A stretch of DNA of 64,000 nucleotides from Spirometra erinaceieuropaei (Eukaryota; Platyhelminthes; Cestoda; Diphyllobothriidea; Diphyllobothriidae), in assembly GCA_902702965.1 (NCBI GenBank), contig CACRXP010000091.1, forward strand, positions 1,436,805 to 1,500,804. Reading direction: 5' to 3'. Shown one piece after another: positions 21,862 through 33,075 of this stretch (positions are counted from its first letter, which is position 1; every line of letters begins with the position of its first letter). The notes under the pieces are model-generated. The model was not told the DNA's origin, ran no database searches, and saw only the letters and a program-made list of their open reading frames with translations. A program made the position numbers and the translations under genes.

Positions 21862-22400
21862 GGCAAGCAGGGCAGGATTTAATGGTACCAAAAAAATTTC
21901 GCGACGGCTCGTCAGCTGCGTCCTGGCTCCTAAAACAAGAAAATAAAATCCCGCGTTCCTCCATTACGAAACACCTGCTTCACAGTGATCACTCCGTCGA
22001 CCCCAAAACTTCCTCCCGAGTACTTGTTCGGGCACGAACAACTCGGACATTGTGCTACCTGGAGGTGGCCTATATACGACGGGTGAAACCAGATCTATGT
22101 AAACAGTTGGAACACGTGGTTAACCTAACATTGTCATGGTAGCCTCTAGCTCCATGATTTCCCCTTCCCCTCTCACCTTTTTGCTCGTTAACGCTCTCCC
22201 CTTTTTTCACTTTTTTCCCCTACGGTGTTTGAGTTACTAACTCTATCGATTGGCCAGCTTTACCCAAAACCATGACCTTGTTGTTTCTGCATTGATTTTC
22301 TGCACGAATTCAAATCTGTTGTATTCTTCCCACTCGTTATCTATGTTATGAAGCGACAGGACGGATTTTTTTGGTACCATTAAATCCTGCCCTGCCTGCC
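21862..22400. repeat. 36 bp terminal inverted repeats, 539 bp apart overall
   Basis: The left arm 21862-21897 (GGCAAGCAGGGCAGGATTTA at its start) and the right arm 22365-22400 are reverse complements with one mismatch in 36. They enclose a GIY-YIG-type remnant. The flanks show no clear target duplication. This could be a small DNA transposon that picked up a PLE fragment, or an inverted PLE terminus. Confidence 0.7.
21882..22142 (+). pseudogene. PLE C-terminal GIY-YIG remnant
   Basis: The open frame (86 codons) includes SSITKHLLHSDHSVDP, LCYLEVAYIRRVKPDLCKQ and ends VVNLTLSW. This matches the C-terminal layout of retroelement-linked GIY-YIG nucleases: a conserved HL..H..D segment, an (A)E.....I....P.LC.Q segment and a hydrophobic end. 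A second member of this type is at 35480-35915. The GIY and YIG strands themselves are missing, so it is only the tail of the domain. Confidence 0.6.
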
Positions 22401-22978
22401 AACTTCAGCTTCGTAACGGGGACAAAATCCTTCAAATAGGGTGAAAGATAAAAGGTGGTTAGCGCTGCGCCGTGGTGCCGGTAGATAACCGGCAAAGTGC
22501 TGGAAATCTAGCATGACTAAGTCAAAGTCGGAAAAGCTGTCGCCACATCCTTATACTATGCATTTCGTTCGCAAGATGATCGGACTTCTTGGGCTCATGT
22601 GTAGACACTGGTAGTGGTCGAAGCCTATGTCCTTCGAAAGCCGTGTTGTTGATTTTTGACGATGATACTATTGCTATCTCGAATTTAATGTTTAATTCCT
22701 GTTGGCTGAAAGAGCGTCCAGTGGCCCGAAATATCGAAGAATGTAGATACCGCAGAGAACCAGTGTGAGAAAGAGAAGAAGCATGTACTCCACAGGCCCA
22801 AACGCCAGAAACAACTTGTCAATTGGTTGAATATCACCGTTATGTCCCCTGAAAAGCGTACGTAATTACTGGGCCACTGGGCCGGCCATTGAAACCTACT
22901 CTCCATTCAGGTTTTGGAATAAATTATCTGGTCGGTCGAGAACTTTCAGATTTGCGACGTCTCGCACATCCCGGCGGC

Positions 22979-23164
22979 TTAGAAGCTGACTAGAGGAATT
23001 ATAATGAGGAAAAGTAGTTCTGGAACGGCGCATACTTTTTCTTCTATCTCACTGGGCATCAGAGCTGGGTCACAATCAAACGGATTATTTATGAGGACAT
23101 GCGTAACAGCTGTCATGTTCAAATCACCTGCATCCCCGGTGATACACAAATTCCCGACCCCCAT
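22979..23164 (-). CDS. Possible small protein with C-terminal hydrophobic tail (61 codons)
   Basis: ATG at 23164 opens a frame starting MGVGNLCITGDAGDLNMTAV, with a hydrophobic end LLFLIIIPLVSF. Codon composition looks coding and it overlaps no repeat I recognise. A tail-anchored peptide or the last exon of a minus-strand gene are possible. No family is recognised. Confidence 0.25.
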   Translation of the reverse strand: MGVGNLCITGDAGDLNMTAVTHVLINNPFDCDPALMPSEIEEKVCAVPELLFLIIIPLVSF

Positions 23165-23312
23165 TAGCGCTTAACAATAAAATGCCACCCGTGTTGGAGG
23201 CCAATTGAGCACAAGTAGGAGTAAAGTCACGATATCGTCACCAAAAAGACCTGAGATGTCCATCAAATGTTATTTCAGCTAGGGAAAACAAGTCAAACCG
23301 TAGACCATATGA

Positions 23313-23552
23313 ATGTTATTTGAAGAGAATAAAAATCTGGACTGGAACAGAATTCCAGAGACGTGGACCTGCGAGGCAGCCGATTCGCCCAATTTCTTGT
23401 GCATTCTGCTCCTTTTGAACAGGCCTTTGGCAGTGAAAACAAACGAACACCTAACGGTGTTTAGACAAATGGAAATGACGCTTCTGATCGTTAGAATCAA
23501 ACTCAAGGTTGTAACCTTTATCACGATTTTTACTATTTATATTGCCTGTTGA
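23313..23552 (+). CDS. Possible small protein (79 codons), unrecognised
   Basis: The ATG-started frame begins MLFEENKNLDWNRIPETW and ends in a hydrophobic segment (VVTFITIFTIYIA). It overlaps no detected repeat. There is no splice or family support. Confidence 0.2.
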   Translation: MLFEENKNLDWNRIPETWTCEAADSPNFLCILLLLNRPLAVKTNEHLTVFRQMEMTLLIVRIKLKVVTFITIFTIYIAC

Positions 23553-24420
23553 CACCAACGAGATATCTCAGTTTGAGAACTGCATCTGACAAAAACGGAC
23601 GCACCGGAGTAGCCATTTTGGGCCAATTTATTGTCACAAATTAATTATATCTCAGTTCCAAGAGAGCGCCTGAAATTTAGAACTAAGTCAATTGTTCGTA
23701 GAACGTTACTTGATTTAGACGACCTGCCAGCTAAGCTAGGAGGTCGGCGAATATCAAAAATGTTTTTTGTGTCCCAGAATTTCCTGTACACTATAACCGC
23801 CTAGTGACTAAGGAAATTTCTTCTTCTGGTGTTATATCTTACCTCGCCATCTTGACTATTGTCAGCAGGCAACAGTGATGCGTGATCAGACGGACCAACA
23901 TTAGTTTGGACTAATCAGCAAAAATCAGGTGGCCAAAGTTGCTGCTCCCGTCACCCTATTCAAGAGTTTCTCGTCGTGCAATCCACGTCTACGTTGACCG
24001 TTCCCAGTCTTTAGTCCAAATAGACGATGTGTCGGTACCATCTTTGGTATCCCTGTACGTTGGCATATTGCCTACAGACACGCGCAAATCACTCGACTGA
24101 AATTCCGACCAGGCTCTCTTCTCGGTCTTGTTTCGCTGAATTCTGACTTGGAACACTCATTGGCTCCAGAAAGCGGGATAAAATCGTGGCAACAGATACA
24201 AGCTTGGTCCCTTCTTTAGAATACAGAACAGTCGAATGGCTGACTCAACTACTCATTGTTCACCCAACTGAAGTCCACCGCATATAATAGACCTCACTTT
24301 AATGTCAAACAGCGCATCTCTAAGCAGGCAGTGTTTGGTCGTTTTAAATGTTCATTTAATTCAACCTCGACATTGAACGTTTGTCAAGAAAACTGTCATG
24401 GACTTTTCTTTTTCACACAG

Positions 24421-24513
24421 GAATTCGCACATATCGATGACATTAGTCCGAACTACACCTTTGTACTGATATCTGAGGACTATTCAATCCTATGGTTAAC
24501 TTTCTTCAACGAT
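24421..24513 (+). CDS. 93 bp internal exon candidate
   Basis: A very strong acceptor (CTTTTCTTTTTCACACAG) and donor (GTAAGT at 24514) frame 31 codons in phase 0 on both sides, running from EFAHIDDISPNYTF to the end ILWLTFFND. The upstream frame also continues, but the splice context makes the exon more convincing. It joins in frame to 28370-28421. The peptide has alternating hydrophobic residues like beta strands. Family unknown. Confidence 0.55.
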
Positions 24514-24725
24514 GTAAGTCAATCCCCCTCCTCCCATTTTTAATAGTCGCTAGTAATTCGGTTAGAATATGGCGCTGAAATAGTAGTGAAAGTGCGACTT
24601 GATTAAGACCAAACATAATGGTAAATAGCGGAGGAATGTGCATGAAAATGGAAAAGTGATAAAAAAACATTAACAGGGAAAGGCAATACCTTGTTGTTAG
24701 TGGGGGCGCTCACCGATCCTTCATA

Positions 24726-24802
24726 CGGAACTCACTCGTTCCGTTGTACCTTGTGGGCTCTCTCGAGCCCAACCAGCAGCCGCACAGCGGCGCATGATAT
24801 AT
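24726..24802 (+). repeat. 77 bp dispersed repeat
   Basis: It starts ACTCACTCGTTCCGTTGTAC and runs through CTCTCGAGCCCAACCAGCAG to GGCGCATGATAT. A second copy lies at 33076-33152. It directly precedes the hairpin at 24804-25009. Confidence 0.75.
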
Positions 24803-24803
24803 A

Positions 24804-25009
24804 GGCAGAATGGTATTACCGACAGAGACAACAGAGACTGGAATGGCCATTTCTGGCTTATTAGCCGTCGTCAGCCAGCCATACCCTCGCACGACGTGTG
24901 GCTCGGGTGTTCCACGCGTCGGACTTGGGTATGGCTGGCTGACGACGGCTAATAAGCCAGAAATGGCCGTTCCAGTCTCCCTTGTCTTTGTCGGTAATAC
25001 CATTCTGCC
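24804..25009. repeat. Large hairpin, 83 bp arms, 40 bp loop
   Basis: Arms 24804-24886 and 24927-25009 are reverse complements with about 4 mismatches in 83. The outer ends read GGCAGAATGGTATTACCGAC. Part of the arm (ATGGCCAT, AGGCTAATAAGCC) recurs at 52076-52125. It may be the end of a foldback element. Confidence 0.85.
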
Positions 25010-25418
25010 TAAACACATTGTTGGGTGCCCTTTCGCATGCAATACATGTCAGACATGGAAACAGTCAAGTTGTCCGTTACAGTTCGGTTTCTGGGTCGGG
25101 TTTGATCCTGCAGCCCCAATGGCGGTAGGGAAACCGTAGGCGCCTGTAATGAGGGAATGATGGTAATAGGGGTTTTACGGGTGGGGCCTCAGGGCAGGCC
25201 AGGGAAAGGAGCAAATGTAGGAAGGTGAAAGGAGTCGTATTCGAACAAAAGAAGATGGTTTGAAAGAGGTGAAATTTGAAGGAATAATACAACAAGTAAA
25301 GGATGCGTAGAACAGTTTGCGGAGGCCGGTGGAGGGTACGATACTAGGAAAAATGTGACGGGAAAGCTGTCGACCAATAAAAAATGGGAACGAATTGCGA
25401 AGGTCGCTCCGAAAAATG

Positions 25419-25968
25419 GGTAAGATGTGGTTATGCAGCCGCACCTGATGGGCACAATACTGTTTACCTACTTAATTATTTTGAGTTGGTGTAATTACGT
25501 TGGCGTGATGTTTCTGTGCGTTGCGGTGTGTGTTTTGTTGGCGGCCTTGTTTCTTTGTTGCCGTGTCTACCTTTTTCGGCCCAAATCCGGTGGTCGTTCT
25601 TGACTTTCGGCCTGTCATATCCTTCTAACTTTCGCGTTGGATGTTTCAGGGTTAGGGTTAGGGTTAAAGGGCTAAGGTGGGGGTTGGGGTGAGGTCTGAG
25701 AGTTAGGGGGTTAGGGCCTAGGGCTAGGGGTTATGGTTAGGGGCTAGGGTTAGCGGTCAGGGATCAGGGTTAGGACAACTACTTTTCAGCCACCCAAAGT
25801 ACGACCTCCAATTCCCAATAGCGTTTCTTTTGAATACATTTGCTTGATCTCGTCGTCTGTGAGTTTCCCCGGCCCCACCTGTAAAAACCCCCATTACCCC
25901 GGCGGTCCCGTATTAGAGGTGGCTGGGGTTTGTTTATCTCAGGTGCGGCTACATAACCACATCTGACC
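25419..25968. mobile_element. TIR element carrying a telomere-like array, copy 1
   Basis: Ends GGTAAGATGTGGTTATGCAG (left) and the reverse complement of GGTCAGATGTGGTTATGTAG (right) form ~29 bp TIRs. A perfect 8-bp direct duplication, GAAAAATG, flanks them at 25411-25418 and 25969-25976. Eight-bp duplications are typical of hAT and P-type transposases. The interior holds a decayed TTAGGG array (25649-25773) and no gene of its own, so it is non-autonomous. Confidence 0.8.
25649..25773 (+). repeat. Degenerate TTAGGG array inside TIR element
   Basis: GGGTTAGGGTTAGGGTTA is followed by variants such as GGGGTTAGG and GGGCTAGGG. The unit matches the animal and flatworm telomere repeat. Confidence 0.85.
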
Positions 25969-26219
25969 GAAAAATGTTCAAGGAAAATGATGGATAATCG
26001 AGATAAGGGCGCACAATAAAGCGAACTAATGGCCACGGGAAGCAGTAAAGCAACTGAAGTAACTGAAGTGCGTCGTGGAATTTTTAACTTAAGAGAGCGG
26101 TAGCCAAAATGAAGTAGTATCTCATGAAGCCGTGAAGTCACTCGGTGAAATAAATGGAGAGTGCTAAGTAATTGCGCGGTCCCGGGGGTTTTAATAGCGG
26201 CTGTATACAATCCGGATGA

Positions 26220-27900
26220 ATAAATATTTTAATTATTTAGTTTGCAGACCGTAAAAGAGCAAACAGCGCAGAGTCGGGGGCACAGTCGGACGAAACCACG
26301 GAGTTAACAAAATGCAGGAGGTATTCAATTCGCCTCACCAAGTGCAGTATTTAGAAGAAGGAGGACTACTTGCCTCGAGGGTTTACCAACGCCGCAGACC
26401 AATAACACTGCAGGTATTACGGCAGCATACGGATGGATGCATGTTTAGGTATGCCAGTACACCCAAGCAGGCATGGTTTTAGATGCAGTCAATACTGAAC
26501 AAATATTACAGGTTCTTGAGTGAGTGCAAAAAAATAACTCAGCACGACGTGAACTCGTCACACCCCAAGAATGTTGGAATTGATTCGCCTGAACGATTGG
26601 AACGAAAGGACTGTTTTAACGCTAGACCTCCTAGTTTCAGAAGAGACCGAGCTACCGACTTGGACTGGGGCGGTGTTAGAAAGAAGCAGGCTCACATTAA
26701 CGTCTTAACAGTGCCGTTGACGCATGTAGCCTAGCCACTCGCTGGATTAGGAGGCTAGGTCAGTGTGCCCTGACACTATTTTAACTTAATCTCTCCTACT
26801 CAAAGAAATTCGGTGGGTTGACCGTGTGACATTCGTCAAGTGCGGCTGCATGACCAAACCTTACCAGTTCACGCGAGTATTAATCACATAGGCAAGCCTT
26901 CATTGCATTAAAAGTATCCTCCCTGCCGCAGACAGGTGCCGACTGTTGTCTCCGAAGATCACTCCCTTTATCGTACCGCCTGTCAGTGAAATGTGACAGC
27001 ATATCGCGTGTACTTCAAGTGTATTTACTTAAGTTCTTTAGTCCTCAGCGTGGTAAATCATGTTTGTGCCCGCCTTTTACGGCAAAAATATCGTCTATTT
27101 GCAAATGTGAATGTCCTATACTTGACCTGCCACCCTTTTCTTCAAAACGATGTGATTTCTCGTAAATGGTCTGGTCCGACTTTGTAGACGCGAAATCCGA
27201 CTTACCGGGTGGAGAACAAACTTGGTGCGGACTTTTCTCACTTATGTTAAGACTTTTTAGAGCAAAACCTACACAAGTAGGCGACCTTGGCCTGCGATAT
27301 TCAACAACATAGGAAATTCTTTATATATCAGAGTACGTCCACTTTTAACTACAAATGTCCAGTTTTCTTCTCATAACACAGATTCTAAACGTGTTGGATG
27401 ATGTACCATACTGATAGCACAGGTCTTCGGCGCCGCAAATTGATTTTATGTGCAGAAATAGCTTCGCCCATTGTACGACGTGCTGTTCAGTCCAAGTTCG
27501 TTTACGAAACTGCTACGGCAACAACAACAACGAAAAAACTACCAACTGCTTCCACAACTATTTCTGCTACCACAAATACTGCTGACGATTCACTCGTTTC
27601 AAAAGACGACGCCCACCCCTGTTGTACGAGATGAGCGCATCAGTGGTGACTTGCCTTCAATTAGTTTATAGTTAGACAGGCTTGTGACGCACCTACCTCG
27701 CCCTCTCCACCGCTCCTCATCATGCGACTGCGGCAAGACATAGTCAAAACGTGTGTGTGTGTGCCCTCTAAACGGGCCACGTGTTAGATGCGCCGGACCA
27801 ACACGGGGGCCGCATCGGACTCTGGCAGGCGTTATCTGTGCGCAATAACAAATGCCAACATTCCCGGGGCGCGCTGGCGGACCCTGTTCTCAGCATTCGT
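26220..27900. other. No supported gene
   Basis: Several short open frames (for example 26483-26734 and the ACA-rich 27398-27634) lack splice support and family motifs. The ACAACAACA run near 27520 is low complexity. I see no other structure. Confidence 0.35.
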
Positions 27901-27947
27901 CGCACAACTGGACCACTGTCACCACCCCATTGTTCTGTGGTCAAAAT

Positions 27948-28221
27948 CCTGATCATTGTTGTGTGGACCAGGGGGTGCGGAGTGGAGCGCCAAGGCGAGG
28001 ATCCGTCCGAGCCATCCACCTGCGGCCTCCCCCGTCTCCGGTCTTCTTGACTCTGTCTTGACACCGGGCCCAGGCGGGGGAGGAGGAGGAGAGAGTGTAG
28101 GTAGATGCAGCGCAAGTCTACCCGCACTATAAAAACCCCTGCGCAAGTCACCGTCCCTGCTCCCACAATGCAGTCTGTGGGGCACACGGTGGACATCGTC
28201 GAAATCGACGGTCGAACTGTC
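27948..28221 (+). repeat. SINE-like repeat, copy B
   Basis: It matches copy A over its length, including GTGTGGACCAGGGG, the GTCTTCTTGACTCTGT block and GGCACACGGTGGACATCGTC. The B-box region has changed to GGCGAGGATCC. Long open frames across it are by-products of GC content. Confidence 0.7.
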
Positions 28222-28369
28222 ATGTGTGTGTAATTACTGTTACTATTATAACCCCTACTTCTATAGCGCAAATTTAATGAACTTCGCGTGGATGCATTAC
28301 GCAGTGCATATTTGCTCCTACCTATCTCGTCATAAAGCATGTCACAGTAAGATCTTTTTCATTTAACAG

Positions 28370-28421
28370 ATAAGTCCTTTGGCATACGACTGGAAATTGC
28401 GTGGGCATCATGATGTGATAC
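28370..28421 (+). CDS. 52 bp internal exon candidate
   Basis: Acceptor GATCTTTTTCATTTAACAG and donor GTAAGT (28422) frame 52 bases. Only one frame is open: ISPLAYDWKLRGHHDVI plus one base. It enters in phase 0, matching the end of 24421-24513, and leaves in phase 1, matching 30381-30579, where the split codon becomes CAA (Gln). Confidence 0.5.
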
Positions 28422-29062
28422 GTAAGTAAATAGTTCTTCCCTTATATTTTCTACTTAAACATGGAAAAACTCATCAGCAGCGTGTGTGCACTATAAAATA
28501 TGGGCTGCTGTGGCTGCCCGGAAGTGAGTGTTCTAGTTAGTCAAGGTGACCGGTCGGATTGTAAGGCCAACCCGTACGAGCGGTAGGGACTTGGACGAAG
28601 GCGTTTTGCGTTGATTTGACGGTCGCATATAACTCCCCCAGACACGAAAATAAGAGGACGGTTTGATTCCAAAACGAGTGGTCAAAGGGTTGAATCAACA
28701 AACAAGTAGATTGAACAGGGTGCACAGACTGTTAGCGGCATCATGACCTATTAGTCGAATCTACGTGCTGAATTTGGTGCCATGTCGTTTGCAAAGACAC
28801 CAATGGAGAGTGTGTTCGTGTGCTCTGGTCAATGTGGACTGGAGGGTTATTACATTGGTGGAGAGGCAAGACGCTGTTCGATGCAGTGGAGTGCAATAAA
28901 CAGTGGGCTAGATGAATCTGCCAGGGTGTAGACTCACCGATCCGGGGGCGGAAATCTAGGCGAAGGTGTTTCAAGTGTCCAAAAATTGATCAAGACTGCT
29001 AGCTCCGGTGGCAATGGGATAAGGAGGGTGTCCAGTACGGTGGAATGTTAGCATTGATTCAG

Positions 29063-29241
29063 GATTACTCCATACATCTTGACCTGAAATCTGCTAAACT
29101 GCGTTCTTCCATTCGCGGACGCGATGAGGAGGAATCAGAAAGATTAAGTGATTTAGATGTTTTATTACAGCTGAACTTAGTTTCGTCCGGCTGTAAAATT
29201 TTGGGAGAGATTGGAGTCATTACTTTGGAGCAGTTAGGGTA
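29063..29241 (+). CDS. Orphan exon candidate (179 bp)
   Basis: An acceptor-like AG ends at 29062 and a consensus GTGAGT donor begins at 29242. Between them 59 codons are open: DYSIHLDLKSAKLRSSIRG, then an acidic stretch DEEESERLSDLD, then LLQLNLVSSGCKILGE. It looks coding, but phases 0 in and 2 out do not fit the neighbouring exon series. Entering at 29052 would fit in phase 1 but the acceptor there is poor. It could be an alternative exon, another gene, or an in-frame ORF from an ATG at 29045. Confidence 0.35.
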
Positions 29242-30032
29242 GTGAGTAAATCTCAGACATCAAAATAATCAGTTGCAAGTCTGGATCAAGCGGACTTGAG
29301 GTGACGCCGGTCGTGATTTGTGGCGGCAAATAAACCCTCATCCAAGTTTTTAACCCAGGTACTGGTTCCTCAGCATATAAGAACCGGGCTTAATTAGCTA
29401 GGATCTCACATTTATGTATTTGCTCTAAGGCCAGATTAAAAATAGATCACCGCAGGCTAAGTTTCAATTCAAAAGTCAAACAGCATTGTCAGTCGACAAC
29501 TTTCCAAGCAGCGAACTTGGACTCATCAGAATAGTCCAAAAGGTGCATGGTGCACTATGGCAGAGAAAGGTCATGAGCAAAAAACAGCAGAGATCAGACT
29601 GACCGATTCTCGACTTATTTGCACTCACCAGACAACCAGATCCTGATAAAATTCACGAACATGAGATATGAATGAGAGCCAGTTGGTTATCGAGCATTCT
29701 TACACTTAGAAAGTTTACGCTTGAACTACTGGCTTAGATCATGTAGGATGCGAAGGGGAATTTCCAAAGACACAGGTAACTGAGGATCACTGACTTATCT
29801 CGACCGCAGGCAAAAACGAGTAATTTCTTTTTTCTTTGGAGCATTAGGTCATGAGTCCTCGATAGTAGCTGCGCAGTAACGAGTAATCATTAGTTGGGAA
29901 GACTTGCTTATAAGAACAAAATAGACGGCACTGTTACTTTTAGTATATTTACCTTACTGAGCCAGCGAACTTGGCGGACGTCTACGATTTTAAGCCGAGA
30001 GAAGTGTGGTTCAGCGACATATTATATACAAG

Positions 30033-30366
30033 TCATTTGGGGATGAAAGATACCATACTAGCAGCACAGGTACTAGCTAAAACCCAGACATACGTGTTTC
30101 GTCGATATTCTGCCGGTACATGACACAGAGGCGAGGGATTCGGCCCATCAATCGGTCTCCCCAGTATTTCCCGTGTGCTTTCTGGTAGATACTCCAGTTT
30201 ATAAATTGCGGATTTTTAATTTTCTCGGAAATTAACCGCTAACTTGGAGTAAATCAGTTTGAACCAGGATCTACAGGCGTAGACCAAAATTTGATGTATG
30301 AGTATTTGGACCGATGTTCATCAGTCACAGCGAGATAACAGCGTTATATTCATTAACTGTCGATAA
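30033..30366 (+). repeat. Dispersed repeat family R2, copy 1
   Basis: It is shared with 42390-42765 and 53735-53990. The left half has CATACTAGCAGCACAGGT and CGTCGATATTCTGCCG. The right half has TTAACCGCTAACTTGGAGTA and TTTGATGTATGAGTATTTGG. Here the halves are in one order. In the other copies one half is inverted. Confidence 0.65.
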
Positions 30367-30380
30367 TCTTCCCCCGTCAG

Positions 30381-30579
30381 AATTTTGGAAGTCAATTGAA
30401 CAGCGTAGGAAGGACCAAAAGACAACGCATGCAGAGAACAAACAGGAAAAACGCGAATTGTGGAGATTGTACCTGCTTGAATTCATCGACCGTGGAGTGT
30501 TCCCGTTCTCGCGGCCGATCCCACCTTACAAATTCAACTATCGAGCAGATTTGGCCAAGCTCGGTGGCCAGATATTGGC
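30381..30579 (+). CDS. 199 bp internal exon candidate
   Basis: Acceptor AATCTTCCCCCGTCAG precedes a two-base codon remainder and 65 open codons: FWKSIEQRRKDQKTTHAENK, later ELWRLYLLEFIDRG, PFSRPIPPYKFNYR and ADLAKLGGQ. The donor is GTATGG at 30580, usable but weaker. Incoming phase 1 matches 28370-28421; outgoing phase 2 matches 37661-37811, where GC+A gives Ala. The first third is a charged, probably helical segment, and the aromatic/proline motif FPFSRPIPPYKF looks like a conserved structural element. I do not recognise the family. If the donor were not used, the frame stops at 30608. Confidence 0.55.
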
Positions 30580-30999
30580 GTATGGCTACTATTGTGTGAC
30601 CGTTAACTGAAAGAGATTACAGAAGCAGTAATCAACCGTTCATAAGCACAGGTATATATCCAACATTTGGCTGCTGTCATTATTTAACGGCCTGCTATTA
30701 CTTTTGAGTGCGAAGTTGAGCTACATTCTGAAAAAAAAGCATCAGTTACGCTAGCGAGTTTAGCATTTCTGCGGCATCTAAGTAACAGCTACCTCTGATT
30801 CAAAATGTTCAATGGTGCGATATGGTTACTAGCAAAACAAGACTCGTTCATTTGTCATAGTGTTCTGACCCTCACTGAATAAACAACCAGAGCTTTACAT
30901 TAGTTCACACCGAGGCAGTTGAGTGTCTCGGTGAATAACCATCTTCCGGTGACATAAATGTTTTTTTAACACTACATGACTACTGACATGTGCGAGAGT

Positions 31000-31750
31000 G
31001 GCTGAGGTGGTCACCGTTGACCAATTTCCCGTCATCGGTCAGACATACCCCAACCACAACCGCAAGTGGTATTTGACCTCGAGTCCAGAGTATCACAGAG
31101 CATTTGAATCAAAGGCTTTGCTGCTTTGATCAGACGTTCACACCCTGTCGTCTGCGATCGAGAATATAAAATGGAAGCGCCTTGTCTTTTTGCGGGACCT
31201 GGACTATGATTATCCATAACTGACGTCGGTTCGACGCCACCATACTGGCTAGAAAACATGGCTAGTTGCATGCTACTTATACGTATCTTGCAATAAATAA
31301 GTAGCCCGCCTTTACGGCTTCACGGCGTACAGAACGCCCTAGGCGAAACACATTTAACAGAAGACTGGGTATTTCGTTGGGCTTTTAGATTTTTTCGGGA
31401 CGTCTTCTTTAGAGAGGTGGTTCGTGCACAATGTATTCATCCCGCAAAAGGAAGTTCTCACCTGTCGTATTGTAACGCCGACCAGTATAACATCAATCAT
31501 TCTAAGTAATTGCAGAAGTCCTTTGTACGCAGAAGTTTAGATAATGCCAACAGGAAGTGCATACTTTCCCTGTAAATGTCATTCAACTGTCATACTTAAA
31601 AGCTTGACCGACTTCCTCGAACTACCTTACTGCACCCAGCAATTACTTCGGATGATTTCAGGAATTACCCCACAGTGCATTCTCGTAGCCGTTTAAAGTG
31701 GACAAAAGCCAGAATTATAGTGAATACCACCCAAGAGGTACCATCAGAAT
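31000..31750. other. No recognisable gene
   Basis: I see only unsupported short frames here and no shared repeat. Confidence 0.35.
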
Positions 31751-31887
31751 AAGCGATGACGATCAAGTTTGTGACCCCATATAGTTTTTACTTCTATGAA
31801 ATACCTGCCTACGTCATTTGGATAGGCCTTAATTTAGGCATCCTTCCTTCCACTCATTCGCCATCACGCATAAAGCAAGGGCTTCCA

Positions 31888-32072
31888 CTAGGGTTAGCAT
31901 TCGACCTAGGTTTAGGTCTAGGGTTAGCAAAGGAAGTTATGAGTAAGTGTCAGCGGTCAGGGTTAGAGGTTAGGTTCATAGGTTATGATTAGAGGTTAGA
32001 ACTGGAGTCAGGATAAGAGGGTGGAATTAGAACTACGGTCAGGCTTAGAGGTTAGCTTTAAGAGTTAGACTA
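31888..32072 (+). repeat. Very degenerate TTAGGG-like array
   Basis: AGGGTTAGC, GTTAGAGG and GGTTAGGTT units recur without strict period. It has no visible TIR. It is the most decayed of the four arrays. Confidence 0.5.
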
Positions 32073-32339
32073 GTAACGTTCACAACTTCCTTTATATCTT
32101 CGGTCTCGGCCATCGCGATAATCAGATATGACGATACTCTCCACACTTTTTCCTTTAATGTGATTAATTAACACGAGCTGGGGACAGTTCGCCTAAAATA
32201 CTTAACTAATATCCTCGGGTATCCCTGTCCCGCCCATCTACAGTCCCTAACTTAAAGACTTTCAGGCTGCACGCTTGCGTTTTCACGCATTATTGGTTTA
32301 TTAAAACTAATTAACTGCATAAATGTATTTTCTTACTCT

Positions 32340-33065
32340 TGCTTCCCGAAGGCAGCTGCCTGTCAGTTTCATTTGCGTCACCCATGAAACCCATATTACC
32401 ACAATCCCCCTACTGTAGCAGACCTTGCCTCCCGTTCCCTCGGCGAGGTTATGTACCTGATATTCTCCGAATAAATATACACCACTGATCGAGCAGAGAA
32501 TGAAAAAACTCCTACAGTGAGGATGTAAATGTAGTCGGGCTATCAATAATACGAATTTACCCGACCATCGGGAGTATTCGGGAGAAAAGACTGCAACCCC
32601 GCAAATGATCGAGACCCCAGGGCAGGAATCTATGATAGCGAGAAAAACCGAATGCCGCATGCTCCGTGAACAGATAGTGAATCAAACGATCAATGGAGGG
32701 GTGAAAAATTGTTTCCCACCGACTAAGTACTTTGCTGGTTAGGTGACAGACTGCGGAGTCTGCGACGTCCCCATCGACATGAGATCAGGCAGAAGAGCTA
32801 AAGACCACGAAACCCATCACCACAGAGGGTGAAGTCAGTGAATTTGGCACCCAGGAGTTGCTCTGAGTACAGAAAGCAAAAGATAGTTCTTTTGCACAAA
32901 TAATGACTTCGCAGGGTTTTTACATTTCTGGATGACTTATTCCGGGTAGCAATCGCGTTAACAGAAAGGATGTTAAACTATAAAAGTAGGCTCTTTGCAG
33001 TCGGTGAAGCCATAAAGAATCAAGCTTCGCAATACAACAATGTTTCTGATAGATCAGGCTCTGAT
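32340..33065 (-). pseudogene. LINE family C, 3' end, minus copy
   Basis: It matches 52240-53075 in reverse. The minus strand near 32960-32900 encodes the LINE C-terminal block (SVNAIATRNKSSRNVK), parallel to SVNAIAIWNKLPMSVK in the better preserved copy at 57742-58782. The long 3' UTR is shared with the 52-53 kb copy (for example TCATAAATT, CCCGAATACTCCC read in reverse). Confidence 0.7.
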
Positions 33066-33075
33066 GTCCCGCTTA

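Noticed and set aside
25779..26210. 143-codon minus-strand open frame
   Set aside because: It crosses the right end and target duplication of the telomere-array element, so it cannot be an ancestral gene.
27768..28340. 190-codon minus-strand open frame
   Set aside because: It runs straight across SINE-like copy B. The other copies of the repeat do not keep the frame, so it is a GC-content by-product.
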